64,000 nucleotides of DNA, taken from positions 283,794,284-283,858,283 of the forward strand of contig CM060900.1 in NCBI GenBank assembly GCA_030762935.1, read 5' to 3'. The notes beneath the pieces are model-generated. The model worked only from the letters and a program-made list of their open reading frames with translations. It ran no database searches and was not told the origin of the DNA. This DNA is from Hymenopus coronatus (Eukaryota > Arthropoda > Insecta > Mantodea > Hymenopodidae). Position 1 is the first letter of the stretch; every line of letters starts with the position of its first letter. Made by a program: the position numbers and the translations under genes. Of the stretch, positions 12,145 to 20,800 are shown in pieces.

Positions 12145-13157
12145 TAGTGAGAAGATGAGAGAGCTAAAATTCGAAGAAAATGCCGCCAATGTAAAACATG
12201 ATGTCGTACAAGATAACACTTAAGATAACATCTGCCAACAGACCACTCACAGAGCGCTGCCTCTTTGCCAAAACAACAATCTAAAAGCTTCCCCATGTCA
12301 AAGTAGGTGCTGCCAGGTACAGCCCCCCTCCCCCTTTGCCAAACCACCTGTCTAAAAGGTTTCTCTTGCAGGGCTGTTAATCGTTTGAACAATCATCTTT
12401 CACATTCCCAGATCAAATTTAATTTCATCCATTGACCACGCCCACGCGGAAAAAACCCGCGTATTTCTAATTTTTCGAGCTAAACGGCTCATCTGCATAT
12501 CAAATGGACGTAGTTTTTCACGGGGTATCTGAATCTTTAATCATAAATGCAAACTGCTATTCATTTCTATTCGATAGCATTTTTAATTAAAAATATGTCG
12601 GATTTCCCTATCTCTTGCAAGGCTCATTTGCATGACAAACCGGACTAACTTTTCACAAGGAATCTGAATATACATAGTTCAACTGTCTTGGCGAAATAAA
12701 AAACTCCATATAATTACTGAGTAGAATATTTAATATCAATTATTTGATATCGCTTGAGCATGCGTTTGCGGTAATATTTTCGCAAAGAATTATAACACTC
12801 ACACGGTTGAATACGTTAAAAGCTTTATTATGCAATACCAACATATGAAATGGAAAAATAGCCAGAGAGAATTGCGTTTATAACACCTACTAATTCATCA
12901 TATCAAAACCAATATGGCGGCGAAGTGATTGAGTTTCCAACGAGCAGAGTGCCAACCTAAGACCTCTCTAACAATGAGAATGCCAACATCATTCCAACAC
13001 CAGACGTTATATCTTAATATCGTCTCTTACACGGAGACCTATAATCAACTTTCAGTGGGGGTTGCAACCACGCGACTTTACGGCTATGTATAATTAAACA
13101 ACCGCAAAAAGGATTGAATGTAGAACACAATTATAACACTCGCTATAAATAAAATCT

Positions 13158-13690
13158 GTTCTTATTCCCTTATAAGCCCCTATCCAGTACAAGAATTAAC
13201 TTAACGAATTATCAAGAAACTTTAATGACATTTACACTAATTAAAATGACAGTAACGCTTAAAGAATTGAGGTTACAATAAAACGCCATAATACTTTTCA
13301 TATTCCTTTATCAGCCCATACCCAGCACAAGTATAAGATACAGATTGGTTAATTTAAGATTTTAATTTACAATTACGCCAATTAAAATTACAATAACGGT
13401 TAAAGAATTGAAGCCACAATAAAACGCCATAACACTTTTCTTATACCTTAATCAGCCCATACCCAGCACAAGTATAAGATTCGTGATTGGGTACTTTAAG
13501 AAATTTTTAATTACAATTACCCCAATTAAAATGCCGTTTAACGCTTAGAGAATTGAAGGTACAATAAAACTATATTAGTCTTTTCTCAATCCTTTACCAT
13601 CCCCTATTCAGTACGAGTATTAGATTCGCGATTAATCCAATAAATTTTAATCACAATTATTTCTTTACTTTAATTAAAAACAGCAAATAA
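13158..13690 (+). repeat. tandem array 1 in left arm, about four ~140-bp units
   Basis: Each unit has the same order of blocks: a CCAGCACAAGTATAAGAT-like block, a TAATTACAATTAC..AATTAAAAT block, a GCTTAAAGAATTGA block, and ACAATAAAACGCC followed by a TTTTC-rich joint. The units are diverged, so the array is older than the arm duplication. The mirror copy is at about 26880-27430. Confidence 0.8.
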
Positions 13691-14434
13691 CAGCTCCATT
13701 TGCAACGCTATAGCGAAATGAGAAGTACAGATTCATCACGAAATTACATCTACATGCCAATTACTACTTGGATTATATGCCTAGTGTATTCAAACATTCT
13801 TCGTATAACTATCACAAGACTTCTATAAAATGCTTTTATTTACGCAAATGTCAGTCCTATTCCAAAAATCTGATGTTCCATTCACATGACTTTCTCTACT
13901 TCTTTGCAACAAATTATTGTTAAAAAGCTTGTACCTTTATGTACTTCATGCTAATCTTGTAAAAATTAGTAGAAATAGTCTTCATACTTGCTTCCTTGTC
14001 AGTAGAAGCGAAATAAGGGAGTACCATAGGTTAAAGTGATAGTCATAGTCAAAAGTTGGTTGCTAAGTCACTGAAGTTCCTTTATTTGTATGGACAGCAG
14101 TTGAGAAACCCCTGTATGAGAAAAGTGTGCGTTTTTAAAGCTGAAACAAAAAACCAGGAATATTTAAAAACATACAACTCCACGAAAAAAGTATTCAACA
14201 CAAATTGTGTATTTTAACCTACTCTACATTTTTTGTACAGTAAGCTTTTATCTATCTCTTACGGTTTAGCAGTTATGCAAAATTTCGTAAAATTCACTCT
14301 GAACAAAGTAGTCTTCAAATGCTATTCCCAGAAATGTCAAAATATACATTTCATTTGTAGGTTAAATATATTTAATATACAATATTTTAATCAAAATCGT
14401 TAGTCATTTTTTATAAAATCAAAAATTTCGAAAA

Positions 14435-14735
14435 AAGTTCCACGTGAAGGGTAGTTTGGGGTGGGGGACTTTTCTCAAAATCTTCGTATCGCATCCCTGG
14501 AAGATACTTAACTTAAATACTAATTTTGGTATTTTACCGACTTTTCGTTTTTTGAGTTATGGTGTTCACAGACACACGACACACACGGGCTTTTTTCTGA
14601 AAATATCTTTTTGGAAACAGGGGACCCTAAAACATATTTCCAGTGAAATCTCGATATCGAATTTTTTGGTGGAGTGCAATACCTTCTCTATACAATATGT
14701 ACATAGTACGTGTAGAGAAAGTAAAAACAACAGAT
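14435..14735 (+). repeat. arm module also found outside the element at 40.15-40.5 kb
   Basis: The block contains a GGGGTGGGGGACTTTTCTCA segment, a GAAGATACTTAACTTAAATA segment, a GT/CA-rich short tract and an AGAGAAGGTATTG-type block (in reverse complement). All four recur in the same order at 40150-40500. It is thus either an older transposon captured by the arm or a sign of related elements elsewhere. Confidence 0.7.
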
Positions 14736-14739
14736 AACG

Positions 14740-15660
14740 TTGCTTGAAATCACTTAGACAGTCTACAACTGACTCAGTAGTATTCTCTATTTTCAGCACT
14801 GAAGTATAAGTTATGACTTGAAGCGCTCATCACATGAAAATTTTCAACAAGGGAACACCATACCAAAAACAAACATTGCTTGAAATCACTTAGCCTACAA
14901 CTGACTCAGCAGTATTTTCTAATTTTAACACTGAACATTTTCAACAAGGGAATACCATACCAAAAAACAACAACAAACATGGCTTGAAATCACTTAAGAC
15001 TGCCTAAAACTGACTCAGCAGCATTCTCTAATTTCTACACTGAGGTTTAAGCTGTAACTTGAAGCACTCAACACATTACTTGATAATTCTGCATACATAA
15101 ATATCTTCAAAAGAAATACCATACAAAAACAACAGCTAACATTGCTAGAAATCACTTACAGCCTACAATTGACTCAGTTATATTCTCTAATTTCAACACT
15201 GAACACTTTCAACAAGGGAATACCATACCATAAACAGCAGCTAACATTGCTTGAAATCACTTAGACAGCCTACAACTGACTCAGAAGTATATTCTAATTT
15301 CAACACTGAAGTATAAACTATAACTTGAAGTATCACGTATCTTGACGATTATGCATAAATACATACCTTCAAAAAGAAATACCATACCAAAAACAAAAGC
15401 TAACATTGCTTGAAATCACTTAGACAGACTATAACTGACTTAGCAGTATTCTCTAACTTCAACACTGAAGTATAAGCTATAACTTGAAGCACTCATCACA
15501 AAACTTGACGATTATGTATAAAGAGATATCTTCAAAGAAGAAATGCCATACCAAAATACAACAGCTAACATTGTTTGAAATCACTTAGACAGCCTACAAC
15601 TGACACAGCAGTATTCTCTAATTTCAACAATGGCGTATAAGCTATAACTTGAAGCACATG
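14740..15660 (+). repeat. tandem array 2 in left arm, about seven units
   Basis: The shared core reads GCTTGAAATCACTTAGACAG, then CCTACAACTGACTCAGCAG and TATTCTCTAATTTCAACACTG. Units start near 14746, 14875, 14975, 15140, 15245, 15405 and 15570, with spacers of variable length containing CAAAAACAACAGCTAACATT. The mirror copy is at about 24940-25850. Confidence 0.85.
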
Positions 15661-16000
15661 AGACCGTTATTTAACCCTGTAGTAATAACTATCAGTCTAT
15701 TAATTATATATATTTATAGGTAACGAGAGTTAATGTTCAATAAATTGTATGCATAGGGTGCAAGAACCAGACTGGATAGAGGGGTGAGAAATTGCTTCTT
15801 TTGTGAAAGTCACGTTTGAGTTTAGTTTAAGGAGAAACCATAGCTTAAAGCTCACAAGGGGACTTCTCCTTCATATTCGTTGTATCACGTGATTATTATG
15901 ACGCATTCTGGGAGATTTGCAATGATTTTTGGGTAATGATGGTGTCACTTTTGTGGACCTTCTAACCACTCAGAAAAAAGCCAACATGACACCGTTTTTG

Positions 16001-16010
16001 GTATATAAGA
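16001..16010 (+). promoter_or_regulatory. inward-facing TATA box, left arm
   Basis: GTATATAAGA stands about 20-30 bases before the 37-39-bp array and is conserved in the right arm at 24535-24543 on the minus strand. It would drive transcription into the core. Inference from sequence only. Confidence 0.45.
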
Positions 16011-16030
16011 CGTAAGATTCAGCAAATCAG

Positions 16031-16380
16031 GGTAGTTGCTAAGAAATCACCCGTGAGAGACGCCACGTCGGTCGTTGCTAAGAAATCACCCGTGGGAGAT
16101 GCCACGTCGGTCGTTGCTAAGAAATCACCCAAGGGGGAGGCCACGTCGGTCGTTGCTAAGAAATCACCCATGGGAGACGTCACATCGTCGTTGTTAAGAA
16201 TTACGCGTGAGAGAGGCCACATCGCCTTTGTTAAGAATTACGCATGAGAGAGGCCACATCGCCGTTGTTAAGAATTACGCGTGAGAGAGACCACGTTAAC
16301 CGTTTGTTAAGAATTCGCCAAAGAGAGGTCACGTCGGACTGTTTGTTAATAATTCGGCTGTGAAGTAACGTAACGTCGCT
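16031..16380 (+). repeat. tandem array 3 in left arm, nine 37-39-bp units
   Basis: The first four units begin GTTGCTAAGAAATCACCC and end CCACGTCGGTC. Later units drift to GTTGTTAAGAATTACGCG and GTTTGTTAAGAATTCG. The right arm has about seven units at 24260-24530, so the arms differ in copy number. Directly abutting units with no spacers exclude a CRISPR array. Confidence 0.88.
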
Positions 16381-16670
16381 CGCGATTACGTGAAAGTGAA
16401 TTGGGCCATGTCCTCAACGAAAGTAGTGTAGTTAAGAGTAGTTGTGAGTCAGTGTTAGAGGGCATCCTTCAGCTGTATAAAAGTGTATAACGAGGTGCTT
16501 GTCATAAATTTCCTTCATAATAAACAAGTACAAGGTTTGCAAGTGTTTTTCTTAATATCTACAAGAACACTCCTACGACTCTACCCACTAGCTAAATCCA
16601 CGCCTGGGAGAGTCACGATTCGTGCAAGACTGCGCAACGCCGTGGTAATCCATCCCGGCGGAACTTCAGT

Positions 16671-16681
16671 ACCAGGTACGT
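16671..16681 (+). promoter_or_regulatory. consensus splice donor in left arm
   Basis: ACCAG|GTACGTGAG is a near-perfect 5' splice site on the inward strand, with the GT at 16676-16677. The corresponding position in the right arm (minus strand, 23948) reads ACCAG|ATACGTGAG, so the GT is lost there. This suggests that transcripts start in the arm and are spliced into the core. The matching acceptor is not identified. Confidence 0.45.
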
Positions 16682-17400
16682 GAGAGTAGCGGATTATTTG
16701 GAAGTGACAGTTAGTTACGTTGCACCTAAGCACACAACGTGCGGCAATAACTACAAATTCAAACCTTACGCTTCATATGACTTCCCAACCTGGTGAGTAA
16801 AAGCAGTAACGCAACAACACCCACATCAAAAGTACCCCTGCATATTACTGACTAACGTGGAGCCTGCAACAACAAAAACACCGCTGCATATGACGCGGAG
16901 ACAGTCTTATTTTCTTTATTATAACTAAGTGCATTGAATGTTTTTATCTTGTTTTTTGTATTGATTGCAGATCTGATTAGAAGCAGTGGTTGTAGGAGTG
17001 TCCATTTAAAATTGCGGGTTCGGTTTAGTTCTATCAAACATAAATGGGTTTTCATTTTCTTCACTTTTATATGAGTTTTAGTGTAATAAAAAGCTCGACG
17101 AGAAACCATGAGTTCACCTGTGGTATTCTTTTTGGCGTGATGTAGGTGTAAGGAAATATTCTTTTGCAGAATCCTGCACAAGGGTTGAGATTTCATGATA
17201 GACAGTATTAAAATAATAATATTCTTCTATTACTTTATACTGTTCAAGAGAAACATTTTCCAGAAGAAATGTTCTTGTTCAATTGTTCCTTATAAATAGG
17301 GACATTAGCGGAATTTACTAGGTTAGTCAGATTTTTTATAATGCATAGCCCTGCGATTCTCATTGAAACTCGGTTCACTTTTTAATGTGTTTAGCCTGAT

Positions 17401-17602
17401 TTTACTACTTGTGGCGCCGCAGGCGATGACACATGGAATGATAAGGGAACATCGATGGAATGTGATGGCAGGGGGAAACCGGAGAAAACCCCGCCCCTGC
17501 GCCGCTTTGTCCACCACAAATCCCACATGCTGTTGCCTGGGGTCGACTCCAGGCCACCTTGGTGAGAGGAGAGTAATCTAACCACTCGGCCATGGCGTGG
17601 CC
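17401..17602 (-). mobile_element. tRNA-derived SINE (family A), second copy
   Basis: The same family as 8412-8654. On the minus strand the head begins at 17602 with box A TGGCCGAGTGG and a degraded box B (GAGTCGACCCC), followed by the shared body containing GGGATTTGTGGTGGACAAAG. It sits in the core of the giant element, so the SINE family was active after the core was assembled, or the core carried it along. A clean target duplication was not found. Confidence 0.85.
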
Positions 17603-19311
17603 TCACGAAATGTATTGACATGAGTAAACCAATAAAAATGAAACGAAATATCACTTCCAGTTAAAGAGAGTTGAAGTAGTATAAATCTGAAGTCAATAAA
17701 ATTGAGTGTTTAAGTTATACTGTACCTACCCCTAATATTTTTCTGAAAATGCTCAATTGGTATTTTCAGACGATCAGTGTCCTTGTGCTCCTGCGCCCAT
17801 GACTTGAATGATTCGGCTATCATTAAAATGAGATTTTCTTTTATATATAATTCACGATTATAACTCTAAATAATAGCAGAATGTTTTCACTACATGTTAC
17901 TCCATTGTACATTAGAAATAAGAAAGTTAATGTGCTAAAGCACTTCAATATCATATGAAAAGACCGCGTTGTTTGTCTCTACGAATTTGTGTATTTTTAG
18001 AGGTTTGCTGTTTCACATACACTCACTCGGACACTATACTTTGTCTAAAACTTGCTTTTTAAGTGTTCGGTCACCCTCAAATCGTGTATTCATTGTAAAA
18101 CCCTTTGTATCGAATTTACTTGTACAAATTCTCTTTTGTAGAAAGTTTTGTAGAAATATATGAAGTATGTAGTACAACTTTTTTCTCGTGAAGCTAGTCA
18201 ATTACTTGTAAAGTTTTCTGAAAAAGTGTTATAAGTAAATTAAGCTATCGCTGCATATTATACATTTAAGTACTAGGAGAGCGTAATTTTTTAAAAATCT
18301 TACCAGCCGTTTCAAAGTTCTTGATTGATTATATTTCTTCTTTTTGCGAATTAGCTCACAATTTTTCATGTGATTCCTACCAATCTCTGCACTGAGGCCT
18401 TTTCTCTAAATTCAGTTATCTGATATCTGTTTGTTCCACTTTTATAGATGGACGCTTGTATTAAGACGTAAATTTGATTGCTTATAGCACTTGTAGCACT
18501 TGTTGAAACTGTTTTTCATTGGTCGAGTTAAGTATTATTTACACTCGTGTTTAGAGAAGTGTGATAAAAAGTAAAGCTGAAGAAACGGGTTATTTCCTGT
18601 ATGAATGCTAGTAAACAAGAAATGCCCTCTAGATATCTGGGACTCAGCATGCTGAACGTCTATCACCAGAAATTACAATATTAAATTGTCTGATTATACA
18701 CAATAAGGTATTTACCTACAAGCTCTTATCGCATGTCATGTAATCGATAATTTAAATGTTCAATTATGCAAAGGAATAGGATATTTAAAATTTGTATTTG
18801 TTTTTGTGGAAGAAAAACATTAGTGGGATTATATATACACAATCTTTTTATTTATAGGTATTTTCATTTCATTACTTCTCCATGTTCGTACCTTTTCAAG
18901 ATGTTTTTATTTGCATTAGATTAAATAAATATTTGCTTATAAATGTGCCAGCTTCTTTTACATCTTCATTTTTTAAATCCTACACATCCTTTGTTTATAT
19001 TTGCATTAAAGAGTCTAGTGGCTTCGTTTTTTTTTTTTTTTTTTTTTTCATGAATGCAATAAATCATGATACATTTTTAATATATTCACAATGTACGCAC
19101 TTTGTCTTTTGTGCACATACAGAATTCAGGGAGTCATAGACGCCCTTTGTATATGTGATATATATCACATTAGGATCACTGCTGTTGAGAAGCACTGGTA
19201 GTTCATAATAAAGCGCTACACTAGAACTATTTGTTTTGGATATGTAGAATTGGATGGATTCGTTTTGTTGGTCTGCTGCTGGTTCCATATTTCTCTATGC
19301 TTGCCTCTCGT

Positions 19312-19400
19312 TTACAAATGTTGTGCATGCGGTCTTCCAGCAATCTCAACTTCCTGAGATGATAGCAAAAAGGTTTTTCTTCTCTTGTATCTCCCTGGAT
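19312..19400 (-). CDS. core gene, exon D (basic C-terminus)
   Basis: The acceptor GATGTTACAG precedes 19400. Joined in phase to the donor at 19541/19540 it continues as NPGRYKRRKTFLL and ends HAQHL-stop at 19312-19314. The KRRK run could be a nuclear signal. The alternative is that the transcript is not spliced here and ends at the stop near 19509 after SNQISMRV. The predicted intron (19401-19540, 140 bp) is similar in size to the other two. Function unknown. Confidence 0.5.
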
Positions 19401-19540
19401 CTGTAACATCAAAATTATTGAAAATTAGTAAATGTTATTACTTTTCCTGTGGCTCGATCACTGCAGTGGAAATAAGGTTAGGTTCTTTATTGATGTAATA
19501 GCAAGATATTATACTCGCATTGATATTTGATTCGACGTAC

Positions 19541-19674
19541 TCGTATTCGGAATGTCATCATAATCTTGTACAGGGAAGGTGTTCCATGGGTTTGAAATAC
19601 AGACATCCACCTTGTCAACGTCAGCCCTATCAGGGTCTGTGAGCTCTGACGGTAACGGAATTGACTCTCGAACA
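19541..19674 (-). CDS. core gene, exon C (acidic segment)
   Basis: The acceptor is CTTCTTTCCAG, ending at 19675. The exon completes a Ser codon with the AG left by exon B, then reads VRESIPLPSELTDPDRADVD and an Asp-rich stretch to DYDDIPNT. It ends either at the donor GTACGT (19540) or runs on to a stop near 19509. The phase agreement across the 99-bp intron (19675-19773) supports a real exon. Confidence 0.65.
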
Positions 19675-19773
19675 CTGGAAAGAAGAATGAGGGTTATTAG
19701 TTGTTTTTTTTTTTCTTCAAGAAACAAGTGTGTGGTGTGCTTATCACTTGTCGTATTTTTAGTTTGTAATTAC

Positions 19774-19986
19774 CTGTGTCGCATATGCCTTGACAAATAC
19801 ACGCTGCAGGTCAAGTTGCAGATGAAATATGATGTTATTCTATCATGCACTGCGGGTTTTGAACAAATCACCACATGAGTGCGACCGTTGCATAATTCTA
19901 TGTGATCTTCAATCTCATGTGCTGATCTAAACATATCCGTTGCATCTATGGTATCTGAATCGTGAAGCTCTTGGGTGTTCCTACCC
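19774..19986 (-). CDS. core gene, exon B (second Cys/His repeat)
   Basis: The acceptor is TTTTTTATATGCAG ending at 19987, and the donor GTAATT starts at 19773. The exon encodes GRNTQELHDSDTIDATDMF and then a repeat with the pattern CNGRxH, C, H, I, C, CSVY. The same spacing is found at the end of exon A. It joins exon A with a Leu codon split 2+1 across a 94-bp intron, without stop or shift. One copy of the repeat per exon suggests exon duplication. Not similar to any transposase, zinc-finger or envelope family that I can name. Confidence 0.75.
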
Positions 19987-20080
19987 CTGCATATAAAAAA
20001 TGTATTGGAATTAGTCAACATTACTCGAATACAGATGTAGTACTAATAATAGTAGAAAGACGTGAACGTGTTATACTTAC

Positions 20081-20390
20081 AATATATTTCGCTCGTAGAC
20101 ACTGCAGTCATCGGTACAGGGGTTGCTTGAAGGTATCTGATTATGGTAAACAGGATATGTGCATGTAATCGAATGCATTCGTCCATTGCACGATCCTTTG
20201 TGAAAGTATGTATAATGATGCGAATGTTCAGCGCACTCTCTCCTGTATTCGTTCATATCCTCAAAGGTTTTGACGATTTTTTTTTTCAAGAATGCTTTTT
20301 CACGGCGGCTATATCTAATAAGTAGCACTATATTGCAGACCTTCTGCTTATATAGCTGCTCAAATAAAAACATATTTTTTCGGTGTATAC
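20081..20390 (-). CDS. core gene, exon A (first Cys/His repeat), start uncertain
   Basis: It ends at the consensus donor GTAAGTATAA (20080-20071). The C-terminal half reads SCNGRMHSITC, then a PVYHNQIPSS block and CTDDCSVYERN, preceded by a His-rich run (HSHHYTYFH). The N-terminal half is basic (SRREKAFLKKKIVKTFED). A possible upstream acceptor is CTCCCTTAG ending at 20391 or GAGCAG ending at 20356. Alternatively translation starts at the Met near 20409. Further 5' exons in the right arm are possible. Role unknown: a DNA-binding or accessory protein of the element is a guess from Cys/His content and the basic patch. Confidence 0.7.
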
Positions 20391-20800
20391 CTAAGGGAGG
20401 GGAATGCATGTATCTGCGTGTTCTTAGCCTGTAGGGGCCGAGTGAGGATGTTTTTCTAACGTAAAGCTCTGAACAGGAGAGGCTAGGGTATTATGTTTAA
20501 AATGTCGCCAGCATTCTTTATCGTCTGAAACTGGTTGGGTCATGCTTCCCTATTGTAAGAGTAAGTCTCAGTTTTTCCTTGTGGTATATGTTAGCCAAGA
20601 GGTGAGCAGCCTTGCGTGGTTTTTATTCATAGAGATTGTGATAAATGTCTACTAAATATTTCCCCTTTTATGATAATATTTATTTATGAACAATCTTCAA
20701 GTTATGTGATAAGTGTGCAGCGGTGTTTTCGTTGCGTTGTTGCCCCACGTTATGTGCGCCATATGCAGCGGTATTTTTGTTGTTGCAGGCTCCACGTTAG

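Larger units (their letters stand above)
12145..16895 (+). repeat. left inverted arm of the giant element (~4.75 kb)
   Basis: It matches the right arm in reverse complement along its whole length. The outer 120 bases differ at only a few positions by eye; indels and repeat copy-number differences increase inward. It contains three tandem arrays (13158-13690, 14740-15660, 16031-16380), a TATA box at 16001 and a splice donor at 16676. The open frames inside the arm show no domain and recur as shadows in both arms. Confidence 0.93.
16896..20756. other. single-copy core of the giant element
   Basis: This is the only part of the element present once. It holds a family-A SINE (17401-17602) and a minus-strand multi-exon gene (19312-20390). 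The stretches 17603-19310 and 20400-20750 show no convincing exon. A poly-T run lies at about 19028-19049. The innermost edge of the right arm (20705-20800) is a short tandem repeat built on GCAGCGGTNTTTTNGTTG. Confidence 0.75.

Noticed and set aside
14444..14799. Open frames of 77-99 residues in the arms
   Set aside because: Present in both arms only as mirror images, no domain, and one strand overlaps the other; not conserved in the related copy at 40.15 kb.
16031..16380. CRISPR array
   Set aside because: Units abut with no unique spacers, drift gradually in sequence, and occur in a eukaryotic transposon arm.
16852..17196. 114-residue minus-strand frame at the arm/core border
   Set aside because: It crosses the arm boundary, has no splice-framed continuation of the core gene that I could establish, and shows no recognisable motif.
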